From the NCBI GenBank assembly GCA_017477005.1, contig JAFUXY010000264.1, positions 1 through 6,781 on the forward strand: a stretch of DNA of 6,781 bases, given 5' to 3'. The position numbers and the translations under genes are program-made. Shown piece after piece: positions 1-6,280 of this stretch. The DNA is from Lachnospiraceae bacterium. Its GTDB lineage: Bacteria > Bacillota > Clostridia > Lachnospirales > Lachnospiraceae. Each line of letters starts with the position of its first letter. Positions within the stretch are counted from its first letter, which is position 1. Below the pieces are notes generated by a model that saw only the letters and a program-made list of their open reading frames with translations, did not search any database and had not been told where the DNA came from.

Positions 1-331
1 GCCCTGCTTCCTCGTAGGCCTTCTTCGCCCATTGTCCGGTCACAATGTAGCCCGCCTTTTTGTTTCGCATCAGGTTCATCGGCACAGCCGCAAACTGCAG
101 CGACGCGCCCCCCTGCAAAAACAGCACCTCGTACTCATCGGGCACGGACAGCAGCTCGCGCAGATCCTTTTCCGCCGTCTGGATGATTTCATCGTACATG
201 GCGCTGCGGTGGCTCATCTCCATGACGGACATCCCGCACCCTCTGTAATCGGTCATTTCCTCTGCCGCCTCTACAAGCACCTCTTCCGGCAGCACGGCCG
301 GTCCGGCCGAGAAATTGTACACTCTGCTCAT
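1..331 (-). CDS. serC: Phosphoserine aminotransferase, N-terminal 110 residues (runs off left edge)
   Basis: SerC is a cytoplasmic, PLP-dependent class V aminotransferase. It converts 3-phosphohydroxypyruvate plus glutamate to 3-phosphoserine and 2-oxoglutarate in serine synthesis, and also acts in pyridoxal phosphate synthesis in some bacteria. The reading frame was translated by hand from the ATG at 331 down to base 2 and is open throughout. Visible family signatures are NFSAGPA (residues 6-12), the SVMEMSHRS block (35-43), and [10 protein letters not shown] (71-80), whose GGAS contributes to the PLP phosphate site. Trp101 in TGQWAKKA corresponds to the tryptophan that stacks on the PLP ring. 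The Schiff-base lysine and the C-terminal two thirds (family length about 360 residues) lie outside the window. The start codon overlaps the ilvB stop as ATGA, so serC is the next gene of the leuB-ilvD-ilvB operon. The identification rests on several motifs in order and is confident. Confidence 0.95.
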   Translation of the reverse strand, partial: MSRVYNFSAGPAVLPEEVLVEAAEEMTDYRGCGMSVMEMSHRSAMYDEIIQTAEKDLRELLSVPDEYEVLFLQGGASLQFAAVPMNLMRNKKAGYIVTGQWAKKAYEEAG

Positions 332-2007
332 TCTTTGCTCCTTTCCTCCGGGCCAAAACAATCGGAAATGGAAGTTCCCGGCGCCACCATCGGCCATACC
401 TTGTCGTCCTGTCCGATCAAAAGATCGATCAGCATCGGCTCCATGGTGTCCAACGCCTCGTCTAAAGCCGCCTCGTATTCCGCCCGGGTTTTCGCCCGAA
501 CCGCCCGGACACCAAACGCCTCCGCCAGCTTCACATAGTCCACTTCATCCTCAAGCACCGTGCCAGAATAATGCTTGTTGTAGAACAAGGTCTGCCACTG
601 GCGCACCATGCCAAGGGCATGGTTGTTCATAATGATCTCGACGACCGGCACACCCTCTCGTTTGGCCGTCGCCAATTCGTTCATATTCATACGGAAGCAG
701 CCGTCGCCCGCAATATTGAACACCCGCTGTTTGTTCAACCCGATCGACGCACCGATCGACGCGCCCAGTCCATAGCCCATCGTGCCGCAGCCTCCCGAGG
801 TGATCAACTGCCTTGGGCGTTGGAAACGAAAATACTGCGCCGCCCACATCTGATGCTGCCCTACCTCTGTCGCGATCACCGCGTCTCCCTTTGTCTTTTC
901 GTAGAGCGTCCGGATCGCATAGGGACCGTTGACCCCCTCGCCCGGCTCCATCATCGGATACGTTTCTTCCAATTGATGTATTTCCTGCCGCCATGCGCAG
1001 TGATCCATTTTCGGAAGCAGCGGGTTGAGCCGCCGCAATATAGCCCGGATGTCTCCGAGTACCTGCGCATCGACGACGATGTTTTTGTTGACCTCCACCG
1101 GATCAATGTCAAATTGCAGGATCTTCGCTTCCTTGGCAAAGGTCTCCGGATTTCCAATGATACGATCTGAAAACCGCGTCCCGACAGCGATCAAAAGATC
1201 ACAGCGGCTGACCCCCAGGTTGGAAACCTTGGTGCCGTGCATCCCAAGCATACCGGTATAATTCGAACGCCGTCCATCGTAGGCGCCCTTCCCCATCAGC
1301 GTATCACAGACTGGAGCGTCCACCAGTTCTACAAACTCGGCGAGCTCTTCCTTGGCGCCGGAGATCACCGCGCCGCCGCCCACGAAAATGTACGGCTTTT
1401 TGGCCTCCGTAATCATCGCCACCGCCCGTTCCAAATCCTCTTTCTGAATCGTCTTTGTCACAGGCTCGATCTTTTTCGGGTTTTCTCTCGAAAATTCCGC
1501 CACATCCGATGTGACATTTTTGGGTATATCCACCAATACCGGCCCCGGTCTCCCGCTTCCGGCAATGGCAAAGGCCCGGCGCAGCGTCGGCGCCAGATCC
1601 TCTACATCCTTCACGATGAAGTTGTGCTTGGTCACCGGCATCGTGATCCCGGCAATATCCACTTCCTGAAAGCTGTCCTTGCCCAGCAACGCCAGTCCCA
1701 CATTGCAGGTAATCGCCACCATCGGCACCGAATCCATGTAGGCGGTCGCGATCCCGGTCACCAAATTGGTCGCGCCCGGACCACTCGTCGCGAGGCAGAC
1801 TCCAACTTTCCCGGTCGCCCGTGCATAACCATCCGCTGCATGCGCCGCCCCCTGCTCGTGGCTGGTCAGCACATGGTGGATTTCATCTCTATGCATATAG
1901 AGCTCATCATAGAGATTCAAAATAGCGCCGCCCGGATAGCCGAACACCGTATCGACCCGCTGCTCCTTCAAGCACTCTATTACAATCTGCGAACCATTCA
2001 ATTGCAT
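328..2007 (-). CDS. ilvB: Acetolactate synthase (acetohydroxyacid synthase), large catalytic subunit
   Basis: This is a ThDP-, Mg- and FAD-dependent cytoplasmic enzyme. It condenses two pyruvates to 2-acetolactate, or pyruvate with 2-oxobutyrate to 2-aceto-2-hydroxybutyrate, the first common step of valine/leucine and isoleucine synthesis. Positions below are numbered from the upstream ATG at 2016. They show catalytic Glu54 in [12 protein letters not shown], the SFQEVDI block near 115-121, the TRFSDR segment at 280-285, and the ThDP-Mg motif GDG (437-439) closing with NN (464-465). MVRQWQ (470-475) includes the Trp linked to 2-oxobutyrate preference in this family. The FQE and MVRQWQ blocks favour the anabolic over the catabolic enzyme. 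I prefer the ATG at 2007 (559 aa), because the AGGGAG at 2017-2022 abuts the 2016 ATG but sits nine bases from 2007. The gene lies 46 bases after ilvD and overlaps serC by four. No ilvN regulatory subunit gene follows. Confidence 0.96.
   Translation of the reverse strand: MQLNGSQIVIECLKEQRVDTVFGYPGGAILNLYDELYMHRDEIHHVLTSHEQGAAHAADGYARATGKVGVCLATSGPGATNLVTGIATAYMDSVPMVAITCNVGLALLGKDSFQEVDIAGITMPVTKHNFIVKDVEDLAPTLRRAFAIAGSGRPGPVLVDIPKNVTSDVAEFSRENPKKIEPVTKTIQKEDLERAVAMITEAKKPYIFVGGGAVISGAKEELAEFVELVDAPVCDTLMGKGAYDGRRSNYTGMLGMHGTKVSNLGVSRCDLLIAVGTRFSDRIIGNPETFAKEAKILQFDIDPVEVNKNIVVDAQVLGDIRAILRRLNPLLPKMDHCAWRQEIHQLEETYPMMEPGEGVNGPYAIRTLYEKTKGDAVIATEVGQHQMWAAQYFRFQRPRQLITSGGCGTMGYGLGASIGASIGLNKQRVFNIAGDGCFRMNMNELATAKREGVPVVEIIMNNHALGMVRQWQTLFYNKHYSGTVLEDEVDYVKLAEAFGVRAVRAKTRAEYEAALDEALDTMEPMLIDLLIGQDDKVWPMVAPGTSISDCFGPEERSKE
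338..344 (-). promoter_or_regulatory. Ribosome binding site for serC, inside the end of ilvB
   Basis: On the minus strand the sequence reads AAAGGAG, then six bases, then the serC ATG. This Shine-Dalgarno lies within the last codons of ilvB (residues around Glu-Arg-Ser), and the ilvB stop overlaps the serC start. The layout suits re-initiation by ribosomes finishing ilvB. Confidence 0.8.
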
Positions 2008-2016
2008 CGTACGCAT

Positions 2017-2022
2017 CTCCCT
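2017..2022 (-). promoter_or_regulatory. Ribosome binding site that decides the ilvB start
   Basis: The minus strand reads AGGGAG directly against an ATG ending at 2014, with a second in-frame ATG at 2007-2005. Zero spacing to the first ATG would be unworkable, whereas nine bases to the second is normal. The second ATG also gives MQLNGSQ, an N-terminus typical of the family. The true start is therefore inferred to be 2007. Confidence 0.7.
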
Positions 2023-2053
2023 ATAGATATCAACATAATTACTCTGAAGAGAT

Positions 2054-3721
2054 TCACTCTGTAATCTCCAAGATCGCGCCCCGGTTGCCCGAAGTCACCA
2101 TCTTCGCATATCTTGCCAGATAGCCCGTTTTCACCTTGGGTTCTCTCGGCGTGAAATTGGCCTTTCTTTGCTCCAGCTCCTCGTCCGAAACCTCGAGATT
2201 CAAGGACAGTCCCGGAATATCAATCGAGATCATATCGCCCTCTTCCACGAGCGCAATCGGTCCGCCAACCGCCGCCTCCGGCGAAACATGGCCAATCGAA
2301 GCGCCCCTTGAAGCGCCGGAGAACCGTCCGTCTGTGATCAGCGCCACGGTCGAACCGAGACCCATGCCCGCTATCGCGGAGGTCGGGTTCAGCATCTCCC
2401 GCATACCGGGACCTCCCTTCGGTCCCTCATACCGGATCACCACCACGTCTCCCTCGTGGATTTTGCCGCCCTTGATCGCATCGATTGCGTCCTCTTCGCT
2501 GTCAAAGACCCTCGCCGGCCCTTTGTGTACCATCATCTCTTCCACGACAGCCGAACGCTTGACCACCGAGCCGTCCGGCGCCAGATTCCCTTTGAGCACG
2601 GCCAATCCGCCGGTCTTCGAATACGGATTGTCCACAGGGCGAATCACCTCCGGATTCAGATTCACAGCGTTCTTTATATTTTCCCCAATGGTTTTCCCTG
2701 TCACCGTCATACATTCCGTATGCAGCAGGCCGATATCCGCCAGCTCCTTCATCACCGCATACACGCCGCCTGCTTCGTTCAAGTCTTCCATATAGGTAGG
2801 CCCCGCAGGTGCCAGATGGCAGAGGTTCTGCGTCTTTTCACTGATAGGATTCGCATAGGAAATATCAAAATCAAAACCGATCTCATGCGCGATGGCTGGC
2901 AGATGCAGCATCGAATTGGTCGAGCAGCCCAACGCCATATCCACCGTCAGCGCGTTCTCAATTGCTTCCTTTGTCATAATGTCCGAAGGGCGAATGTTCT
3001 TCTCGAGCAGTTCCATGACCGCATAGCCCGCGCGCTTCGCCAAGCGCAGACGCTCCGAATAAACCGCCGGGATGGTCCCGTTTCCACGAAGCCCCATTCC
3101 GAGCACTTCGGTCAGGCAGTTCATCGAATTGGCTGTGTACATCCCAGAGCAGGAACCACAGGTCGGGCAGATCTTCTCTTCGTATACCGCCACCTCTTCT
3201 TCAGTCATCGTACCGGCCGCATGCGCGCCCACCGCCTCGAAAATAGAGGAAAGAGAACGCTTCTTTCCGCCGATATGCCCCGCCAACATTGGTCCGCCGG
3301 AGACAAAGACCGTCGGCACATTGATCCTCGCCGCCGCCATCAAAAGCCCCGGCACGTTTTTGTCGCAGTTTGGCACCATGACCAGCGCGTCAAACTGGTG
3401 CGCGATAGCCATACATTCCGTAGAATCTGCGATCAGATCCCTGGTCACAAGGGAATATTTCATACCGATATGCCCCATCGCGATCCCATCACAAACCGCG
3501 ATCGCCGGGAATACGACCGGCGTACCGCCCGCTTCCGCCACGCCAAGGCGGACTGCGTCTACAATCTTGTCGATATTCATATGCCCGGGCACGATCTCAT
3601 TGTAGGAGCTGACGATGCCTACGATCGGCTTTCGGATTTCCTCTGGCGTATAACCAAGCGCGTTGAGCAGGCTTCTGGCCGGTGCCTGCTGCATACCGGA
3701 TTTCATATTGTCGCTTTTCAT
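2054..3721 (-). CDS. ilvD: Dihydroxy-acid dehydratase
   Basis: IlvD is a cytoplasmic iron-sulfur dehydratase. It converts 2,3-dihydroxyisovalerate to 2-oxoisovalerate, and the methylvalerate analogue to 2-oxo-3-methylvalerate, the shared third step of branched-chain amino acid synthesis. At 555 residues it is full length. Visible family blocks are [10 protein letters not shown] (38-47), VCDGIAMGH (76-84) with metal-ligand Asp78, NCDKNVPG (118-125) with cluster Cys119, and [15 protein letters not shown] (185-199), whose Cys191 matches the second cluster cysteine. [11 protein letters not shown] (463-473) forms the C-terminal active-site serine region. At the VPGH position (46) it has Gly, where three-cysteine [2Fe-2S] members carry Cys in PCN, so the cluster type may resemble the E. 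coli enzyme; this is an inference. The ATG at 3721 is chosen because AAAGGA lies nine bases upstream, too far from the later Met6 and Met10. The SD overlaps the last leuB codons, and the gap to leuB is four bases. Confidence 0.97.
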   Translation of the reverse strand: MKSDNMKSGMQQAPARSLLNALGYTPEEIRKPIVGIVSSYNEIVPGHMNIDKIVDAVRLGVAEAGGTPVVFPAIAVCDGIAMGHIGMKYSLVTRDLIADSTECMAIAHQFDALVMVPNCDKNVPGLLMAAARINVPTVFVSGGPMLAGHIGGKKRSLSSIFEAVGAHAAGTMTEEEVAVYEEKICPTCGSCSGMYTANSMNCLTEVLGMGLRGNGTIPAVYSERLRLAKRAGYAVMELLEKNIRPSDIMTKEAIENALTVDMALGCSTNSMLHLPAIAHEIGFDFDISYANPISEKTQNLCHLAPAGPTYMEDLNEAGGVYAVMKELADIGLLHTECMTVTGKTIGENIKNAVNLNPEVIRPVDNPYSKTGGLAVLKGNLAPDGSVVKRSAVVEEMMVHKGPARVFDSEEDAIDAIKGGKIHEGDVVVIRYEGPKGGPGMREMLNPTSAIAGMGLGSTVALITDGRFSGASRGASIGHVSPEAAVGGPIALVEEGDMISIDIPGLSLNLEVSDEELEQRKANFTPREPKVKTGYLARYAKMVTSGNRGAILEITE

Positions 3722-3725
3722 TTTC

Positions 3726-4817
3726 TCATATCCTTTCTACGATCCGATCTCCCATTTCCTTCGTCCCTACCTGCACAAAATCGCTGCCGTCCCGCGGCAC
3801 AATATCGATCGTGCGGTAGCCGTCCTTCAACACCTGCTCGACTGCGTTCTCGATGGCCTTTGCCTCTTCATCGAGATCAAACGAAAACTGAAGCATCATC
3901 GCCGCGGACAGGATCGTCGCGATCGGATTGGCAATGCCCTTCCCCGCAATATCCGGCGCGCTGCCGCCGCTCGGCTCGTACAGTCCGAATTTGGTCTCAT
4001 TCAAACTCGCCGAAGGAAGCATCCCCAACGATCCGGTAATCATACTGGCCTCGTCGGACAGGATATCTCCAAACATATTTTCGGTCAAAACCACATCAAA
4101 CTGCCCTGGATCCTTCACCAACTGCATGGCGGCGTTGTCCACGAGCATATGGGAGCATTCGATATCCGGGTGGTCGGCGGCTACCTCGTCCACAATCTTC
4201 CTCCAAAGCCTGGAGGAATCGAGGACATTCGCCTTGTCCACCGAGCAGACCTTCTTGTTCCGCTTTGCCGCGATATCGAAGGCGCGGATCGCAATCCGAC
4301 GGATCTCATTTTCATTGTAGATCAACGTATCTACGGCCTGGGTGAGCCCGTCCACCACTTCGGTGTAACGCTTGCCAAAATACAGACCGCCGGTCAACTC
4401 CCGCATGATCATCATATCGAATCCATCCGCAATAATATCATCTCGCAGAGGGGACGCCTTCGCGAGCTCGGGATAGAGCTTCGCCGGGCGCAGATTCGCA
4501 AACAGCGCCAATGCCTTTCGGATTCCCAAAAGCCCCGCCTCGGGACGCTTTTCGGGAGGGAGCTTGTACCAGGGGGATGTCTTTGCGTCGCCGCCGATCG
4601 ATCCCATCAGTACCGCATCCTGTGCCTTGGCCCGTGCGATGGCTTCGTCCGTCAAAGGGATTCCATGCACATCGATCGAAGCGCCTCCCATCAGTATTTC
4701 TTCATATTCAAAGGTATGCCCAAATTTCCCGCTGATCGCATCCAGCACTTTCACCGCTTCTGCTACGATCTCCGGTCCAATTCCATCGCCCCGGATCACT
4801 CCAATCTTCAATCCCAT
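3726..4817 (-). CDS. leuB: 3-isopropylmalate dehydrogenase
   Basis: LeuB is an NAD- and Mg/Mn-dependent cytoplasmic oxidative decarboxylase. It converts 3-isopropylmalate to 2-oxo-4-methyl-3-carboxypentanoate, which decarboxylates to 2-oxoisocaproate, in leucine synthesis. The 363-residue length matches the family. Motifs in order are GDGIGPEIV (10-18), substrate-binding Arg100 and Arg110 within [26 protein letters not shown] (136-148) with Arg139 and Tyr146, and VDKANVL (193-199) with Lys195. These are followed by VDNAAMQL with metal ligand Asp227, [14 protein letters not shown] with Asp251 and Asp255, and the NAD-binding [15 protein letters not shown] (284-298). The LFANLRP block and NAD-loop context favour LeuB over isocitrate or tartrate dehydrogenase. 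The ATG at 4817 has AGGAGG five bases upstream. It is the first gene of the leuB-ilvD-ilvB-serC unit; leuA and leuCD are not adjacent, unlike many bacterial leu operons. Confidence 0.97.
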   Translation of the reverse strand: MGLKIGVIRGDGIGPEIVAEAVKVLDAISGKFGHTFEYEEILMGGASIDVHGIPLTDEAIARAKAQDAVLMGSIGGDAKTSPWYKLPPEKRPEAGLLGIRKALALFANLRPAKLYPELAKASPLRDDIIADGFDMMIMRELTGGLYFGKRYTEVVDGLTQAVDTLIYNENEIRRIAIRAFDIAAKRNKKVCSVDKANVLDSSRLWRKIVDEVAADHPDIECSHMLVDNAAMQLVKDPGQFDVVLTENMFGDILSDEASMITGSLGMLPSASLNETKFGLYEPSGGSAPDIAGKGIANPIATILSAAMMLQFSFDLDEEAKAIENAVEQVLKDGYRTIDIVPRDGSDFVQVGTKEMGDRIVERI

Positions 4818-4858
4818 AGCGCCCTCCTAATCTTCTGCCTAACAACCCATATCCATCT

Positions 4859-4887
4859 ATTCTAATGTATTTTCAATATTATATCAA
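4859..4887 (-). promoter_or_regulatory. Sigma-A-type promoter for the leuB-ilvD-ilvB-serC operon
   Basis: On the minus strand a TTGATA box (4882-4887, five of six consensus matches) and a TAGAAT box (4859-4864, five of six) are separated by exactly 17 bases. The predicted start near 4852 leaves a leader of about 35 bases before the leuB ATG. The -35 box is the last two sense codons (Leu-Ile) of the upstream HAD gene. No terminator-like hairpin separates HAD from leuB, so read-through from the HAD promoter could add to this one. The leader is too short for a T-box or a peptide attenuator. Confidence 0.72.
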
Positions 4888-5691
4888 CCTAAAATGTTCA
4901 AGCGCCCGATAGATTCCATCGTCGTCCACATCCGCTGTCACATAATCCGCCCGTTTTTTAGTCTCTTCCCGTCCGCCGCCCATACAGATCGAAAGACCTG
5001 CATACTGCATCATATCCAAATCATTCGGCCCGTCCCCAAACGCCACGGAATCTTTGGCCGATAGCCCGAAATGCCGCATCAACTGCTCCATCCCGGTGGA
5101 TTTTTCAATGCCTCTCGTCGTAATCTCCCCGCTATACGGATCCGATTTGCCAAAAGACATCTCCATATCCAGAAAATAATCCCCGATCCGCTTCTGCGTC
5201 TCTTCAACGTCTATAGGAGATTGGTGGTAAAAAATTTTTTGCGGTTTCTCAATCTTTCTCAGATCCGGAATCCGTTTCATCGTTCCGATCACCTCTTCCG
5301 GCACCCGCGGATCCCCAAACATCACGGAAAAGACCTGCACCAACCGCTCATATCCCTGCTCCCATACATAGACGCATTCATTGGTCTGCACGCAGAGATT
5401 GGGCACGACCTCCAACAACTGATCCAAGCAGAACAGGTACTTTTCTCGGTCAAGCGTATGCTCATAGACCGGCTTTCCCCCTACGCTGACCCTTGCGCCC
5501 GCCGCTGACACAATGGCGTCAAAACCGATATCTAAGATATACGCCTCGATCTGGCTTTCGCTTCGTCCGGAACACAGCGCCGCCAGATTCCCTTTCTCTC
5601 TGGCTTTTCGGATCCCCTCAACGACCGAGGCCGGGATCTCTCTATTGAAATTGGTCAACGTCCCATCGATATCAAAAAATAAGACCTTCAT
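4879..5691 (-). CDS. Cof-type HAD-IIB family hydrolase (sugar-phosphate or nucleotide phosphatase)
   Basis: This is a cytoplasmic haloacid-dehalogenase-superfamily phosphatase of the Cof/YbiV/YidA type, which typically dephosphorylates sugar phosphates, FMN or related small metabolites; the substrate cannot be read from sequence. Numbering from a GTG at 5697, motif I is FFDIDGTL with nucleophile Asp9 and acid/base Asp11. Motif II is Ser43 in CSGRS, motif III is Lys199 in GIEKSTGM, and motif IV is GDGPNDLDM (221-229) with Asp222 and Asp226 for Mg. The C2-type cap lies between roughly residues 80 and 190. The length, about 270, is normal. I choose the ATG at 5691 (270 aa), because AGGAG at 5697-5701 lies five bases upstream while the GTG at 5697 overlaps it. 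The gene has its own promoter and sits between a PTS unit and leuB. Action on a PTS-derived sugar phosphate is possible but unproven. Confidence 0.93.
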   Translation of the reverse strand: MKVLFFDIDGTLTNFNREIPASVVEGIRKAREKGNLAALCSGRSESQIEAYILDIGFDAIVSAAGARVSVGGKPVYEHTLDREKYLFCLDQLLEVVPNLCVQTNECVYVWEQGYERLVQVFSVMFGDPRVPEEVIGTMKRIPDLRKIEKPQKIFYHQSPIDVEETQKRIGDYFLDMEMSFGKSDPYSGEITTRGIEKSTGMEQLMRHFGLSAKDSVAFGDGPNDLDMMQYAGLSICMGGGREETKKRADYVTADVDDDGIYRALEHFRLI

Positions 5692-5696
5692 ATCCA

Positions 5697-5701
5697 CTCC
5701 T
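5697..5701 (-). promoter_or_regulatory. Ribosome binding site that decides the HAD phosphatase start
   Basis: The minus strand reads AGGAG, then TGGAT, then ATG, a five-base spacing to the start at 5691. An in-frame GTG at 5697-5695 overlaps the SD itself and cannot be served by it, so the shorter protein beginning MKVLFFD is preferred. Confidence 0.7.
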
Positions 5702-5733
5702 GCACACCTATAGTATATGACAAAGAAAAGTTT

Positions 5734-5762
5734 ATTTTACCCCCTAATCCTTCTTCTGTCAA
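5734..5762 (-). promoter_or_regulatory. Strong sigma-A-type promoter for the HAD phosphatase gene
   Basis: The minus strand carries TTGACA (5757-5762, perfect consensus), 17 bases, then TAAAAT (5734-5739, five of six). The predicted start near 5727 gives a leader of roughly 36 bases to the ATG at 5691. It lies just downstream of the terminator of the PTS unit, so this is a fresh transcription start. I see no clear operator palindrome overlapping it. Confidence 0.8.
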
Positions 5763-5783
5763 ATTGTTTGGAGAATCTAACAC

Positions 5784-5815
5784 AAAAAAGGATCTGCCTT
5801 TCGACAGATCCTTTT
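5784..5815 (-). terminator. Intrinsic terminator of the PTS unit (potentially bidirectional)
   Basis: Arms AAAAGGATCTG (5786-5796) and CAGATCCTTTT (5805-5815) are perfectly complementary over 11 bp around an eight-base loop. Read on the minus strand, the hairpin ends in a run of six U and lies 57 bases past the EIIA stop codon. It therefore ends the EIIC-EIIA transcript. The flanking A and T runs make it look bidirectional, but no plus-strand gene feeds into it. Confidence 0.88.
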
Positions 5816-5871
5816 CCCATTCGGAACACTTCCTCATTTTTGGTAACTATTCAATTACCATTTTTGCATTT

Positions 5872-6198
5872 TTACGCTTCAGCTTTCTTGTCCAATCTCT
5901 TGTAGATCTCGATCAGCTCTTCTGCAATGATCTTGAACGCTTCTGCGCTCATCAGCTGATCTTCTGCGTGGATCAAAAGAACGCCTGCATTGCCAAGCTC
6001 GCCGTTGGCTTCCTTGGTCAGCATATCGGCATGCGCATGATGCCCTTCTACGAATTCCTTCTCTCCAGCCGCGATCATCTCGTCCGCTTCCTCATACTTG
6101 CCCTCTTTCGCAAGCTGAATCGCCCCGATATAATTGGAACGCGCTGTCCCTACATGTGTAATAATATTGAAACACGCAAGCTCTAATTCTTCACTCAT
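5872..6198 (-). CDS. PTS lactose/cellobiose-family EIIA component
   Basis: This is the cytoplasmic EIIA subunit of a lactose/cellobiose/chitobiose-family phosphotransferase system. It takes phosphate from HPr and passes it to the EIIB of the same system. At 108 residues it matches the LacF/ChbA/CelC family, which are trimers of helical hairpins. The motif LLIHAEDQLMSAE (74-86) supplies the phosphorylated His77 and Asp80. These are equivalent to His78/Asp81 of the lactococcal lactose protein and His89/Asp92 of ChbA, where the Asp binds metal at the trimer axis. FVEGHHAHADMLTKEA (49-64) is the other conserved helix. The start has GGAGGAG 11 bases upstream. The gene follows the EIIC gene after 82 bases and ends before a terminator. 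Lactose, cellobiose or chitobiose specificity cannot be told from EIIA alone. Confidence 0.95.
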   Translation of the reverse strand: MSEELELACFNIITHVGTARSNYIGAIQLAKEGKYEEADEMIAAGEKEFVEGHHAHADMLTKEANGELGNAGVLLIHAEDQLMSAEAFKIIAEELIEIYKRLDKKAEA

Positions 6199-6280
6199 AA
6201 TACTGCTTTCTCCTCCCTCTTAAAATTCATAACACCCTTTTTCTATAGTAGAAATACCGCATCTGGCATCTCTAAACATT
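6199..6280. other. EIIC-EIIA intergenic spacer, no gene
   Basis: The 82-base spacer holds the EIIA Shine-Dalgarno (GGAGGAG at 6210-6216) and a weak AT-rich inverted repeat, TTTCTA/TAGAAA, with a three-base loop at 6240-6254. It has no U-run on the minus strand and no convincing promoter, so EIIC and EIIA are read as one transcript. Confidence 0.5.

Noticed and set aside
1237..2064. Plus-strand open frame of about 275 codons opposite ilvB
   Set aside because: It is a shadow of ilvB, with skewed Arg/His/Ile composition and no motif.
2049..2068. Hairpin GAGATT/AATCTC spanning the ilvD stop codon
   Set aside because: It is a six-base stem with no U-run following, so not a terminator; the gap to ilvB is short and the genes are best read as one operon.
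2456..4039. Long plus-strand open frame (about 527 codons) opposite ilvD and the end of leuB
   Set aside because: It lies wholly antisense to two textbook enzymes, spans their junction, is rich in Arg and His as antisense translations often are, and shows no recognisable domain.
3663..4865. Plus-strand open frame of about 400 codons opposite leuB
   Set aside because: It is antisense to the fully conserved leuB and has no family motifs. Its openness follows from the codon use of the real gene.
4865..4885. Possible CodY-like box near the leuB promoter
   Set aside because: Only the GAAAAT half resembles the CodY consensus; the other half matches poorly, so I do not call an operator.
5700..5837. 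Minus-strand small open frame of about 50 codons starting at an AAAAATG
   Set aside because: It spans the terminator and the HAD promoter and has no ribosome binding site, so it is unlikely to be expressed.
5717..5905. Small hydrophobic plus-strand open frame in the HAD-EIIA gap
   Set aside because: It has no Shine-Dalgarno, crosses the strong terminator hairpin and runs into EIIA antisense.
6240..6254. Inverted repeat TTTCTA/TAGAAA between EIIC and EIIA
   Set aside because: The stem is short and AT-rich with a three-base loop and no U-run; it is too weak to call an operator or attenuator.
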